From NCBI RefSeq assembly GCF_006438875.1, contig NZ_RCZH01000003.1, positions 248,937 through 312,936 of the forward strand: 64,000 nt of DNA, read 5' to 3'. The notes beneath the pieces were generated by a model. The model saw only the letters and a program-made list of their open reading frames with translations. It ran no database searches and was not told the origin of the DNA. This document shows, one piece after another, positions 8,709 to 18,511 of this stretch (within the stretch, counting starts at the first letter, position 1; every line of letters begins with the position of its first letter). The DNA comes from Flavobacterium pectinovorum (GTDB lineage Bacteria > Bacteroidota > Bacteroidia > Flavobacteriales > Flavobacteriaceae). A program made the translations under genes and the position numbers.

Positions 8709-10577
8709 ATGATAAATAAAAGAATTATAGTTGCGGGAATGGCTGTAACAATGCTGTTTTCGGCATGTAAAACCAAAGATTTAAAAATGACGACTAAAGA
8801 AGAAGTTCCTACAGATAAGAAAATTGTCGTGTATCAGGTTTTTACACGTTTATTTGGAAATAAAAATACGACCAACAAACCTTGGGGAACAATCGAAGAA
8901 AACGGCGTAGGGAAGTTCAACGATTTTACGGATAAAGCACTTCATGAAATTAAGGATTTAGGCGTAACTTATATTTGGTACACAGGAGTTCCACATCATG
9001 CTTTGGTTCGTGATTATACAGCGTACGGAATTTCAAATGATGATCCTGAAGTTGTAAAAGGCCGCGCTGGATCACCGTATGCAGTAAAAGATTATTATAA
9101 TGTAAATCCAGATTTGGCAGTTAATCCGGTAAATAGATTGCAGGAATTTGAAGCTTTAATCGCCCGAACTCACAAAGCGGGATTGAAGCTTATTATAGAT
9201 ATTGTTCCCAATCATATTGCGAGAAAATACGAAGGAAAAAGCAATCCTGAAGGTGTTAAAGATTTTGGTGCAGATGATGATGTTAATGTTGAATATAAGA
9301 GAGATAATAATTTCTATTACATTCCAAAAGAGCATTTTGAAATTCCGAATGGGGATATTCCGTTAAACGGAGAAAAGAATCCAATGGTTGACGGTTTCTT
9401 TGATGAAAACCCTGCAAAATGGACCGGAAATGGTTCGCGTAAAGTGCAACCTGATCAAAATGACTGGTACGAAACCGTGAAAGTAAATTACGGAATTCGT
9501 CCTGACGGATCAAAAGATTTTCCGGAACTTCCGGCTGGATTTGATCGAAAATCTTATCAGGAACATTTTGCTTTTTGGCAAGATAAAGACGTTCCGGATT
9601 CCTGGAAAAAGTTCAAATCGATTGCTTTGTATTGGACAGCAAAAGGCGTAGACGGTTTTCGTTATGATATGGCAGAGATGGTTCCGTATGAATTTTGGAG
9701 TTATATGAATTCGGCAATCAAAATGAAAAATCCAAATGCTTTTTTATTGGCTGAAGTTTATAATCCCAATGAATATCGCAATTATATCCGTTTGGGAAAA
9801 ATGGATTATTTATATGATAAAGTAGAAACGTATGATAAGCTGAAAGATGTTATTCGTGGCAAATCAAATCCTGATGGATTATCTGATATTCAAAAAGGAA
9901 TGTCGGATATTGAGCATCATATGTTGCATTTTTTAGACAATCACGATGAACAGCGACTAGCAAGTCCTGAATTTGCAGGAACTCCGGAACGTGGGAAACC
10001 TTTAATGGTGGTTTCAACAACAATCAGTACTTCGCCAACAATGGTTTATTTTGGACAGGAAGTAGGGGAAGCAGGAAATGAAAATGCAGGTTTTGGAACT
10101 CATTCCAGAACTTCAATCTTTGATTATATCGGAGTTCCAAATCACCAGCGTTGGATGAATGAGGGGAAATTTGATGGTGGAAAACTTTCTGAATCAGAGA
10201 AAAGCCTGCGTGACTTCTACAAACGATTATTAAATTTTTCGATTAAAAGTTCTGCCTTAATGGGAAATTTTCAGGAGATTCAATCCGTAAACCGTCAGAA
10301 TAATTTGGGGTATGATGACTTAATTTACTCGTATGTGCGTTGGTCCGAAAATCAAAAGTTGATTGTAGTTGTCAATTTTTCATCGGATAAAACAAGTGAA
10401 TTTGATTTAAAGATTCCGTCAGATATTATTTCAAAATGGAATTTAAAAGATGGAGAATATTCGCTTAAAGATCAATTGTATTTGAAAAATGAAATAAAAC
10501 TAATTGTAAATAATGGTGAAGGCAAAGCTAAAGTTAAGATAGCACCATCGGAATCGTTTATTTATGAAGTGAAATAG
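8709..10577 (+). CDS. GH13 alpha-amylase-family lipoprotein
   Basis: The product is a glycoside hydrolase of the alpha-amylase clan acting on alpha-glucosidic bonds. I start it at 8709 rather than the in-frame ATG at 8661, because MINKRIIVAGMAVTMLFSAC is a lipoprotein signal with the lipobox cysteine at residue 20; this gives 622 aa. The (beta/alpha)8 barrel shows the conserved blocks DIVPNH, GFRYDMAE with nucleophile D320, LLAEVYN with acid/base E349 and FLDNHD with D413. Lipidation suggests display on the outer surface or periplasm. It converges on the second GH13 gene of the PUL. SusG-type alpha-amylase is the natural comparison; exact linkage specificity is unknown. Confidence 0.88.
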   Translation: MINKRIIVAGMAVTMLFSACKTKDLKMTTKEEVPTDKKIVVYQVFTRLFGNKNTTNKPWGTIEENGVGKFNDFTDKALHEIKDLGVTYIWYTGVPHHALVRDYTAYGISNDDPEVVKGRAGSPYAVKDYYNVNPDLAVNPVNRLQEFEALIARTHKAGLKLIIDIVPNHIARKYEGKSNPEGVKDFGADDDVNVEYKRDNNFYYIPKEHFEIPNGDIPLNGEKNPMVDGFFDENPAKWTGNGSRKVQPDQNDWYETVKVNYGIRPDGSKDFPELPAGFDRKSYQEHFAFWQDKDVPDSWKKFKSIALYWTAKGVDGFRYDMAEMVPYEFWSYMNSAIKMKNPNAFLLAEVYNPNEYRNYIRLGKMDYLYDKVETYDKLKDVIRGKSNPDGLSDIQKGMSDIEHHMLHFLDNHDEQRLASPEFAGTPERGKPLMVVSTTISTSPTMVYFGQEVGEAGNENAGFGTHSRTSIFDYIGVPNHQRWMNEGKFDGGKLSESEKSLRDFYKRLLNFSIKSSALMGNFQEIQSVNRQNNLGYDDLIYSYVRWSENQKLIVVVNFSSDKTSEFDLKIPSDIISKWNLKDGEYSLKDQLYLKNEIKLIVNNGEGKAKVKIAPSESFIYEVK

Positions 10578-10618
10578 TTCTCTTGTAATATAGTGGTTTT
10601 AATAAAAGTCCTTTTCTT

Positions 10619-10755
10619 GCAAGGTTTTTTTCAACCTTGTAGGTATTATTTTGAATACCTAGATACCTAACAGGTTTTAAAAACCTGTTAGGATAAAACG
10701 CTCAATATTTTAGAGATAAATTCGATGCCTACAAGGTTTCGAAAACTTTGCAGGA
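10619..10755. terminator. Hairpin cluster between two convergent GH13 genes
   Basis: Three inverted repeats fill the 185-bp gap: GCAAGGTT/CAACCTTG (10619-10640), a perfect 27-bp hairpin with 12-bp arms CCTAACAGGTTT / AAACCTGTTAGG (10666-10692), and an imperfect ACAAGGTTT / AACTTTGC pair (10731-10755). They sit between two convergent stops and most likely act as a bidirectional terminator, although no long T run follows. Confidence 0.5.
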
Positions 10756-10762
10756 TGAAAAC

Positions 10763-12388
10763 CTAATTTTTATAAACAATAAAGCTATTTGATTTCAAGA
10801 CTTTGTTCCCCAATAATATTTTAGCATTAGCAGGTAGTGTTAATTCTTTTTTTATACCAAAATTTATTATTACCGTAATTTTTTCGCCTTCATAAAATCT
10901 TGTAAATGAAATTTGATCTTCTTGATATTCAATATTTTCATAAGATCCATATTGTAAAACTCTTTCTTTATTTCGTAAAGCGATTAGTTTTTTATAACTG
11001 TTTAGAATAGCGTTTTTTTGCGTTTCCAAAACAGCAACATTTGTTTTCTTATAATCAGGATTTATTTTAATCCAGCTTTTTTCTTTAGAAAATCCAGCAA
11101 AAGAATCTGCATTCCATTGCATTGGACTGCGGGATTTATCGCGATTGTGTTCGTTTCCTTCCAGAAGTGCTTCATTACTGTTTTTGCCTTGAGCAAGTGC
11201 GATTTGATAATGTGTTTTTCCTTGTATATCTGCCATTTCAGCGATGTTCTGAGCAATAATATTATGCATTCCAATTTCTTCGCCATAATAAATAAACGGA
11301 ACTCCTTTTGCAGTAAGTATCAAAGCAGCAAGTGCTGTAGCTTTATCAGGATTTCCATCTGCAAGTCGATCAATCATTCTGGGCATGTCATGGCTTCCGA
11401 AAAAAAGAGTGGGATAATTGCTCATATTTTTCTCCATACTTTGTAATTCATCAAAAATCCGCTGCGTCGAAAATTCTTTGATACTTCCGAAGTTGAAATT
11501 AAAAACAACATCCAGTAAATCCTGTGACTGATATTGTTTTAAAACTTCGATTTTATCGCTTCCAATTTCTCCCACGATAAAACGATTGTCGTATTCACTT
11601 ACGGTAGCTTTTATTGTGCGCATGGCATTTTTTACACCTTCCTGATCGATATCGTTTATATGATCTTGTTGTCCGTCTTTTATTGGATTGTCTTTTGTGA
11701 TTCCGTTGGTGGTTAAAAAATTAATTACATCCAATCGAAAACCATCTACTCCCGCGTCAAGCCAAAAACGCAATACATTTTGAACCTCAACAACTACTTT
11801 AGGATTCGACCAATTAAGATCAGCCATTCGTTTATCAAATTTGTGATAGTAATATTGATTGGTTGCAGCGTCTTTTTCCCAGGCTGTTCCTCCAAAAAAA
11901 GATTCCCAGTTGTTAGGTTCGTCTTTCCAGATGTAATAATCACGATACGGATTATCTTTTGATTTTCGGGATTCCTGAAACCATTTGCAATCGGTAGAAG
12001 TATGGTTAAAAACCATGTCTATGATTACTTTAATTCCTCTTTTGTGAGCTTCACTTAGAAAAGCATCAAAATCGGCTTTACTCCCATAAGTGGGATCTAC
12101 TTCATAATAATTAGCAATATCGTAACCATTATCTACTTTTGGAGAAGTAAGAAATGGGGTAAGCCAAATCCCTTTTATTCCGAGTCCTTTTAAGTAATCC
12201 AATTTTTGAGTCATTCCTTTAAAATCCCCATATCCGTCGCCGTTGCTATCTGCATAACTTGGCATATAGATTTGATAAAAAACAGATTCTTTCCACCATT
12301 TTTCGTCAGCCGTTTTTTGGGCAAAAGTTGGGTTTGTGTTTATCATTAGCAGAAAAAAGAATATGGATTTCAATAGATTCAATCTCAT
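10763..12388 (-). CDS. Secreted GH13 alpha-glucosidase-like enzyme
   Basis: The 541-aa protein has a signal peptide (1-23, ending in TFAQ) and a complete GH13 barrel: WLTPF, DMVFNHTS (124-131), GFRLDVINF with nucleophile D220, IVGEIG with acid/base E274 and GSHD with stabiliser D334. It is close in layout to oligo-1,6-glucosidase/trehalulose-type members that act on short oligosaccharides. The usual NHD of region IV reads SHD here (Ser332), a small oddity. No lipobox cysteine is present, so it is probably periplasmic. It is the last gene of the minus-strand PUL set, 227 bp after the 570-aa protein gene. Substrate linkage cannot be fixed from sequence. Confidence 0.88.
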   Translation of the reverse strand: MRLNLLKSIFFFLLMINTNPTFAQKTADEKWWKESVFYQIYMPSYADSNGDGYGDFKGMTQKLDYLKGLGIKGIWLTPFLTSPKVDNGYDIANYYEVDPTYGSKADFDAFLSEAHKRGIKVIIDMVFNHTSTDCKWFQESRKSKDNPYRDYYIWKDEPNNWESFFGGTAWEKDAATNQYYYHKFDKRMADLNWSNPKVVVEVQNVLRFWLDAGVDGFRLDVINFLTTNGITKDNPIKDGQQDHINDIDQEGVKNAMRTIKATVSEYDNRFIVGEIGSDKIEVLKQYQSQDLLDVVFNFNFGSIKEFSTQRIFDELQSMEKNMSNYPTLFFGSHDMPRMIDRLADGNPDKATALAALILTAKGVPFIYYGEEIGMHNIIAQNIAEMADIQGKTHYQIALAQGKNSNEALLEGNEHNRDKSRSPMQWNADSFAGFSKEKSWIKINPDYKKTNVAVLETQKNAILNSYKKLIALRNKERVLQYGSYENIEYQEDQISFTRFYEGEKITVIINFGIKKELTLPANAKILLGNKVLKSNSFIVYKN

Positions 12389-12508
12389 AATATTTGTTGT
12401 CTGGTTAAGTTATTATAGTAGGCTTATAGCCATTTATTTACCTAGATATGTGAAGATTGACAACATTTTTTATTCTCATTTTTGTATCAACACACAGCTT
12501 GTCCCCCT

Positions 12509-12556
12509 GAGCGGAGGCGAAGGGCGCACCAATTGGAACGGGCTTCGACTCCGCTC
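12509..12556. repeat. Inverted repeat in the gap upstream of the GH13 gene
   Basis: Arms GAGCGGAGGCGAAGGGC (12509-12525) and GGGCTTCGACTCCGCTC (12540-12556) pair with few mismatches around a 14-bp loop, flanked by TGTCCCCC and TGCCTGACA. The GC-rich arms stand out from the AT-rich surroundings. It looks like a dispersed REP-type repeat of Bacteroidota genomes; its effect on the downstream GH13 gene (start 12388) is unknown. Confidence 0.6.
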
Positions 12557-12615
12557 TGCCTGACAATCGCATAAAAATTAAACCTCGGGATGACAAACTA
12601 AACCGAAAATGGTAT

Positions 12616-14328
12616 TTATTTTTTCTCTGACGATTTATAATCTACCACAACACCATCAATTAGCATCTTATTTCCTTCGTGAGTTATTTTTCCGCCAGCA
12701 GGCACACAAACAATAACTGCTGAGCTTAATCCTTCAATTTTTATTTTGGCAGATGAAGTAACATTTCGAGCGATAAAATTTCCCGAAACGGTATTGTATA
12801 AATCTATTTTTTTACCTTTTTCTGCTTTTATAATAACGGTTTTGCTTGTTGGATATGGATTATAATACAAGTATGAAGGATAGGCTTTTGCGCTAAAAAA
12901 ATCGGTTGCTAATAAATTCAGTTGCAATATTCCCGTAACATTCGTTGCACGAATAATACTGCCGAAGATCCCGACGTGTCCACTTCCATAAACGCTAAAT
13001 TGAGATTCTTTAGGGTTTTCTCCCAATACCCAAAGCGGGCCGTCACCTTGTGCTACAGGACCTTTTAGATTTTCATATTCTTTATAACTTGATTTCTTAA
13101 TTATTCCTTCATAGGCAATTACTCCTTTGGTAACTTCGGCAAGTTCTGGGATAGTTTCATGCTCATCAGGCATATATTGTGGGTAGAAAAAGCGGGAAGC
13201 ATTTGCTGCGTTCAGCATCCATTTTCCAATTGCTGTCGCATAAGATTGATCGTATCTTACCGTTGGCACTAATGGCCAGGCCGCGTCGTAAGTATTCATC
13301 AAAAAACCATAACCACCATGATCGACCGTACTTCCAAAAGTACCTGATATATCAATACCATTCCAGTTACCTACCAATGCTCCCCATCCTTCACGACAGA
13401 TTGGTGTTCCGTCAAATGACCAATCGAGCATTTTGTGAGTATCGTATTCTGTACCTTCTTCTGCATTAATTCTTGCGGCTAAATAGGCTCCAAAAGGCAT
13501 TAGTACCTCATATGTCGGATTTTTTGATTGAGATTCTAAGGCGGCTAATGCACTTTTAGCTCCTTTTAAATATTTGGGATCACCAATTTTTTTGTACGCC
13601 ATATATAAAACCCAGGCATGTCCGGCCGCTGCGTCGGGTTGTGCACAGATGTTGTTTGTCATTGGCGTCATTTTGTTATAATCAAAATAAGAATAATTAT
13701 AGTTCCCATTTAAAATTACATCGGCCTCATAAAATTTATCGGCAATACTTTTGGCAATTTCTGTAAAACCCGGTTCATTAGGATATTTATCATAAACGGC
13801 ATAAAAAAGTAAATTAGGATATACATCATACCACCAGTCGCGACCGTAACCACCACCCAACAAAGCAACTTCCGGACAGGTATTATTCATCATAATATTC
13901 CAGTTGGTTTCTTTATTGAAATAGTTTTTAAGCATTCCCACATAGTTCAGATTGGGTTTGTTTTTGACAATTCCAACTAATGTAGCTCCTAAAGTTGCTC
14001 CCATAGTAGCAAGCGCTTCATGAAACATTCCTTTATTATGATCAGGACCTTGTCGTACATCTCCAACAGCAGTATATAATCCAACTACGGTTTCCGGAAA
14101 ATTCTTTTTAGTATCATCCATCCATACCATTGGCCAAAATTTTCCTTTGGCATTAAAATCATAAACTGTTTTATCAAAATCTAAAGCCAGTTTTTTATAA
14201 TCGATGATTTTTAAGGGTTGTGGCAGATTAGGCATTTGATCTACTCGAGAAATCTTTTGTTGCTGTATTTGTGCGCTTGCGTTTAAAACGAACAGACACG
14301 AAACAGTGAGTTTTATAAATGTATTCAT
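12616..14328 (-). CDS. Unrecognised secreted protein in the PUL (570 aa), possible alpha/alpha-barrel enzyme
   Basis: I do not recognise the family. The product has a signal peptide (1-19, ending in ASAQ), then about 430 residues that alternate helical segments rich in Trp and Tyr with Gly-containing loops (GGGYGRDWWYDVYPN, residues ~160-175; STVDHGGYGFLMNTYDAAW, ~330-350). This resembles the six-hairpin (alpha/alpha) toroid of many glycosidases and lyases. The last ~110 residues are beta-rich, like an accessory sandwich domain. It is encoded between the MFS transporter (260-bp gap) and a GH13 enzyme, so a role in glycan breakdown is a fair inference, but no catalytic residue can be named. 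Confidence 0.65.
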   Translation of the reverse strand: MNTFIKLTVSCLFVLNASAQIQQQKISRVDQMPNLPQPLKIIDYKKLALDFDKTVYDFNAKGKFWPMVWMDDTKKNFPETVVGLYTAVGDVRQGPDHNKGMFHEALATMGATLGATLVGIVKNKPNLNYVGMLKNYFNKETNWNIMMNNTCPEVALLGGGYGRDWWYDVYPNLLFYAVYDKYPNEPGFTEIAKSIADKFYEADVILNGNYNYSYFDYNKMTPMTNNICAQPDAAAGHAWVLYMAYKKIGDPKYLKGAKSALAALESQSKNPTYEVLMPFGAYLAARINAEEGTEYDTHKMLDWSFDGTPICREGWGALVGNWNGIDISGTFGSTVDHGGYGFLMNTYDAAWPLVPTVRYDQSYATAIGKWMLNAANASRFFYPQYMPDEHETIPELAEVTKGVIAYEGIIKKSSYKEYENLKGPVAQGDGPLWVLGENPKESQFSVYGSGHVGIFGSIIRATNVTGILQLNLLATDFFSAKAYPSYLYYNPYPTSKTVIIKAEKGKKIDLYNTVSGNFIARNVTSSAKIKIEGLSSAVIVCVPAGGKITHEGNKMLIDGVVVDYKSSEKK

Positions 14329-14588
14329 TTCTAATTTTTTATTTTAATATAATGGTTGGTTGTAATTAATTTTAACACACCATGATATAGATTTTGCACT
14401 TTCAAAAAAGGCGTTTTATTTTTTCACGCAGATTTGGCAGATTGAGCAGATTCTAAAATTTTTAATCTGTGGCTAATATTCGAGCACATTGAAACATAGA
14501 TTTTATACTCTCAAAAAAAAGCGTTTCACTTATTTAAAATTTATGTTTCTATGTGTTAAATAAAATTTTCACAATTACACTCAGCGTG

Positions 14589-15875
14589 TTAGAGTAGTTT
14601 AACTGCGACTTCTTCCAGTACTTTTGGAGTAATTTCTTCTTCTGGAGAAAGTTCCAATCCTTGCTTGATAATTTTTTTACTGATAAAAATCGAACACAAT
14701 TGTAATAAAGCAATGATTCCGATGGCATATCTTAATGCAAAATCTTCAGAAACTACATAATAAAGAGTTAGGAAGGTTCCAGCTCCCAAAAGTCTTCCTA
14801 CGTAAAGTCCGGCTTCATGATTTAAGATATAAGCAAATTCACCTCTTTTTTCTATGCGGGATACAATATCAATTACTTTTAACTGAATAGGGAAGTAGGC
14901 TAAATCCATTAAAGGTTTTGCAATAAGTAATAGTAACAAAAAGATAATTACTCCTGTTTTATCGAATAAAAGCCCGTTGATACATGCTCCCAAAGCAAAT
15001 AAAATTAATCCGACCGAAAAGGTTTTGATTCTATCTGATGGTTTCGAAAAACGACCGATAAAATAAATGATTATGGCAGCCAAAATTGCACCAATAGATT
15101 GCGCTTGTCCTAATGCGCCTTCTTCTCCCAGTATTTTAAAAATCAACATTGCGGGAGCGGTAACTAAAAATCCTTGTGCTAAACCTTTAAAGGTAGCTAA
15201 TGATAGTAGTTTGTACCAAAGCGGGTGAAATTTGAAAAAGATATACTGCTTTTGGGCAGGATTTTCAAATTTACCTCTATAGCAAACTATTGAAGCGACA
15301 ATCGTAATAAGGAAAACAATTCCGGTTATGATAACATAGGCTTCATGTTTTTGATCTTCACCTGTTTTTGACTGAATAAACCAACCAATTGTTGCTGGTA
15401 TTGCAATAGCGATTATGGTATAAATAAAAGTTTCTAATCCGTAATAATAATTTCGATTGTTATCGTTTGTTATGGACAAAGCCAGATAATCCCTATTAGA
15501 CCAATATAAGCCAAATGAAAGCCCCATCGTGATACCTGCGATACCAATTCCGGTCAAATCAAGCGTTTTTAATGACATCATGATAATCATCGAAACACCG
15601 CTAAGCATCATTCCGATAGAATATAGTTTTCGGATATTGAAATGCTTTAATAAAAAGCCATTCAATAGAAAAGTAAGCGGAATTCCGGTATAAATTGCCA
15701 ATTGATAAATAACAACTTTCGAAGTGTCATTCGAGTTTCGCATGATATACGCAGCGACAAAAATGTCGATTACGGGCAATACCAATGCATACACTAAATT
15801 GGTAAAAATTAGTATGCGAAAATTATGGGTCTGGCTTTTAAAATGGTCAATTTCTGATATAAGTTTTTTAAACAT
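14589..15875 (-). CDS. MFS transporter, probably for an oligosaccharide or glycoside
   Basis: The 428-aa product has about twelve hydrophobic segments across its length and no signal peptide, as expected of a major facilitator in the inner membrane. Its ATG follows the TAA of the GH130 gene without any gap, so the two are translationally coupled and probably handle the same sugar: the carrier brings it in and the GH130 enzyme, which lacks a signal peptide, acts on it in the cytoplasm. The C-terminal ~20 residues are cytoplasmic and acidic. Substrate is not visible in the sequence. Confidence 0.85.
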   Translation of the reverse strand: MFKKLISEIDHFKSQTHNFRILIFTNLVYALVLPVIDIFVAAYIMRNSNDTSKVVIYQLAIYTGIPLTFLLNGFLLKHFNIRKLYSIGMMLSGVSMIIMMSLKTLDLTGIGIAGITMGLSFGLYWSNRDYLALSITNDNNRNYYYGLETFIYTIIAIAIPATIGWFIQSKTGEDQKHEAYVIITGIVFLITIVASIVCYRGKFENPAQKQYIFFKFHPLWYKLLSLATFKGLAQGFLVTAPAMLIFKILGEEGALGQAQSIGAILAAIIIYFIGRFSKPSDRIKTFSVGLILFALGACINGLLFDKTGVIIFLLLLLIAKPLMDLAYFPIQLKVIDIVSRIEKRGEFAYILNHEAGLYVGRLLGAGTFLTLYYVVSEDFALRYAIGIIALLQLCSIFISKKIIKQGLELSPEEEITPKVLEEVAVKLL

Positions 15876-16934
15876 TTAGTTATTTTTTAAAAGTAAAAGG
15901 ATTTCTTTAATCGAAAATTGAGCACCACAAACAAATTCATCGGAAGCACCGTAATAAATAGTAAGGGTATCTCCATCAGGTTCAATAATATGACCGTTGG
16001 TAAAGACTACGTTTCCAAAAAAACCGCTTAATTCATAAGTTGTAGTTGGAACCATAATCGGTTGTTCTGTTCTTGCAAGTACTTTTGAAGGGTCTTCAAG
16101 ATCCATTAAAAAAGCACCCAAACAATATTGATGGGCTTCATTGGCACCATGATAAATTTCTAACCAGCCTTTTTCAGTTTTAATCGGAGCTGCTCCGGCA
16201 CCAACTCTTTTGCTATCCCAAAGCCCTTTTCTTGTTTTTATAATACAATGATGATTTCCCCAATGTATACCATCAGGAGAAGAAGCCAACCAGATATAAT
16301 TACCTCCAATATCGACACTGCTTGGGCGGTGTAAGGCATAAAATAATCCATTAATTTTCTCTTCAAAAATGGCACAGTCTTTATTGTGTGCCGGTAATAT
16401 CATACCGTGTTTTTTGAAATTTTTCCAATCAGTCGTAGTACGTAAGCCAACACCTACACCATTATCAGAAACGGAAGTAAAGGTTAGATAGTAGGTTCCC
16501 TCAATTAAGGCAACACGACAATCTTCAATTCCAAATGTTTCCAAAATACCTTCTCCAACCAAAGAAGGATAATTCTCGGGTTCATAAAAAGAATGTCCAT
16601 CGTCACTTCGTAAAAGGCGTAAGTGAGAAAGGGTAGTTAAATAATCCGTTCCTTTGTAATTAATTACTCTTGCATCATTGGCAATTAATTCGGGGTCGTC
16701 TTTTGGAATCTCAATAATTTTAATAGCCCCAGTTTCTGTTAATATAGGAAAAGAAATTACATCCTCTTTTTGCTTTGGTCTTTCGGCAACTCGTACTACT
16801 AACCATGTTTTATTTTCATATTGAAATACTCCCGGATTCAATAAACAAGTAATTTCTAATCCTTCTCTGCTTGCAGGAATATCTATAGGTGATAATAATG
16901 GGTTTTCTGCAAAACGCTTTGCTATGTCTGTCAT
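15876..16934 (-). CDS. GH130 beta-mannoside phosphorylase or hydrolase
   Basis: The 352-aa protein is a five-bladed beta-propeller of family GH130, which splits beta-linked mannosides, mostly by phosphorolysis and in one branch by hydrolysis. Family marks are ANDARV (residues ~85-90), GIEDCRV (~135-141; usually EDPR), and WDSKRVGAGAAPIKTEKGWLEIYHGA (core around residues 235-260). There is no signal peptide, so it should be cytoplasmic. It lies between susD (84 bp) and the MFS gene (0 bp). Whether it is a beta-1,2-mannosidase, as in some Bacteroidota loci, or a mannosyl-glucose phosphorylase needs the phosphate-site residues compared. Confidence 0.88.
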   Translation of the reverse strand: MTDIAKRFAENPLLSPIDIPASREGLEITCLLNPGVFQYENKTWLVVRVAERPKQKEDVISFPILTETGAIKIIEIPKDDPELIANDARVINYKGTDYLTTLSHLRLLRSDDGHSFYEPENYPSLVGEGILETFGIEDCRVALIEGTYYLTFTSVSDNGVGVGLRTTTDWKNFKKHGMILPAHNKDCAIFEEKINGLFYALHRPSSVDIGGNYIWLASSPDGIHWGNHHCIIKTRKGLWDSKRVGAGAAPIKTEKGWLEIYHGANEAHQYCLGAFLMDLEDPSKVLARTEQPIMVPTTTYELSGFFGNVVFTNGHIIEPDGDTLTIYYGASDEFVCGAQFSIKEILLLLKNN

Positions 16935-17018
16935 AATATTAGATTCTGTTTTTTTAGTATAATTTAAAGAGTAACCTAATTTTTATTGAAGTAAATCAGG
17001 TTACACTTTATTGAAAAA

Positions 17019-18488
17019 TTAATATCCAGGATTTTGTGTTAAAGTTCCTGCTGATCTGTCAATTTCAGATTGAGGAATTGGATATAACATGTGTTTGTCC
17101 TGGAAATTTTTTCCGTGAGCCGTCATTACTTCTTTAGCAATTCCCCATCTTTTTAAATCAAGCATTCTTTGATTTTCAAAACCAAGTTCAGCTCTTCTTT
17201 CAGAAATTAACCAATTTTTAATCGTTGTTTTATCTGATGATATTGGGCGATCCGGTAACGTTCCTGCAGGTACAGGAGCTCCATTTGCAGTAATAGTAGT
17301 TCTTGCTCTTGCTCTGATTTGGTTGATAATTGTAATTGCCTCAGAATAATTTCCTGTTTCATTTAATGCTTCAGCTTTCCAAAGTAAGGCATCTGCGTAG
17401 CGCATGTACACTTTATTGTTAGGAGCGTCATCATTTCCTTTGTTGGTTCCATTTGTGCTGCCCAGCATTTTATTTATATTTTGATTTGGTACATCAACAG
17501 TATATAATTTTCTGGGATCGTTAGGTTCAAAAGAATTTAGGAAATCAGTACTCGGAGCAAAAAATCCCCATCCTAATGGAGCACAAATTCCGTTTCCTCT
17601 TTTAGGAACTATATTAGATTGATGATCGTATGAAAAAATAACTTCACTATCACTGTATTCTTTGGCTACGGTAAAATTGTCAAAATAGTTTGCATTTAAG
17701 CTATAACCTAATGTTGTTAATTGATCTACCAATGGTATAACTTCTGCCCATTTTTGGTTGTATAAAGCCACTTTTGCCTGTAATGCGATAACAGCACCTT
17801 TTGAAACTCTCCATTTTTCTGTAGTTGATGAATATTTAGAATTTGGAAGTAAATCTTGTGCCAGAATTAAGTCCGCTTTTATTTTATTCCATACTACTGC
17901 TTTATCTGCCCTTACTGATACTGCAAAAGCTTCTTCAAGAGATTCAACAGGTTTTACAATTAAGGGAACATCTCCAAAATTGGTTACTAATGAAAAATAA
18001 TAGTAGGATCTTAAAAAGTATGCTTCGCCCAATAACTGTTTTTTTCTATCAGTTGAAATTCCTGTAACGGCTTCAATATCTGATCTGGTTAATAATTCAA
18101 TCCCAAGGTTAAGTCTTTTTATACCTTCGTAATTGTATTTCCATAAACCATTGGGTCCGCCATTGGTAGAGGTAAAAGTAAAATTATTGATTTCATCGAT
18201 CCATGGCTGATCGCCGTCAGAATTCCATTTCTTTTCCATATCATCAGAGGCAATATCCTGCATGATATAATCATTCTGGAAAACCAAACCGCCGTTCCAA
18301 TTCCATTCTCCCATAATATTTAATGTGTTTGAAAGTAATTGATAAGAGGAACTTATACTATTTTCTACGACAGTAGCGGTAACCAATCCTTCTTTTGTAG
18401 ACAATCCTGTTGGTTCAGTGTCTAATTCGTCCTGACAGCTTACTAATGAGAAGGAAGCTATAAGTAAGGCTATAAATATTTTTTTCAT
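17019..18488 (-). CDS. SusD/RagB-family glycan-binding lipoprotein
   Basis: The 489-aa lipoprotein has its lipobox cysteine at residue 18 (SLVSCQDELDTEPTG). It shows the usual SusD layout: N-terminal TPR-like helices (LLGEAYFLRSYYYFSLVTNFGDVPL, ~150-175) and the C-terminal SusD segment (YMRYADALLWKAEALNETG; ISERRAELGFENQRMLDLKRWG, ~360-450). It would form the lid of the SusC porin on the cell surface and bind the incoming glycan. It follows susC by 23 bp. Several Trp residues lie on the predicted binding face, but specificity cannot be read off. Confidence 0.93.
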   Translation of the reverse strand: MKKIFIALLIASFSLVSCQDELDTEPTGLSTKEGLVTATVVENSISSSYQLLSNTLNIMGEWNWNGGLVFQNDYIMQDIASDDMEKKWNSDGDQPWIDEINNFTFTSTNGGPNGLWKYNYEGIKRLNLGIELLTRSDIEAVTGISTDRKKQLLGEAYFLRSYYYFSLVTNFGDVPLIVKPVESLEEAFAVSVRADKAVVWNKIKADLILAQDLLPNSKYSSTTEKWRVSKGAVIALQAKVALYNQKWAEVIPLVDQLTTLGYSLNANYFDNFTVAKEYSDSEVIFSYDHQSNIVPKRGNGICAPLGWGFFAPSTDFLNSFEPNDPRKLYTVDVPNQNINKMLGSTNGTNKGNDDAPNNKVYMRYADALLWKAEALNETGNYSEAITIINQIRARARTTITANGAPVPAGTLPDRPISSDKTTIKNWLISERRAELGFENQRMLDLKRWGIAKEVMTAHGKNFQDKHMLYPIPQSEIDRSAGTLTQNPGY

Positions 18489-18511
18489 GATTTAATACTT
18501 TAAATAGTTAA

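Noticed and set aside
11018..11446. Plus-strand open frame of 142 codons
   Set aside because: It lies fully opposite the GH13 gene and has no promoter or family resemblance.
14329..14588. Possible separate operator in the gap between the MFS and 570-aa genes
   Set aside because: The gap contains only half-similar CATAGATTTTATACTCTC words and a degenerate CCACAGATT-type repeat; no AGTGTACACT site was seen.
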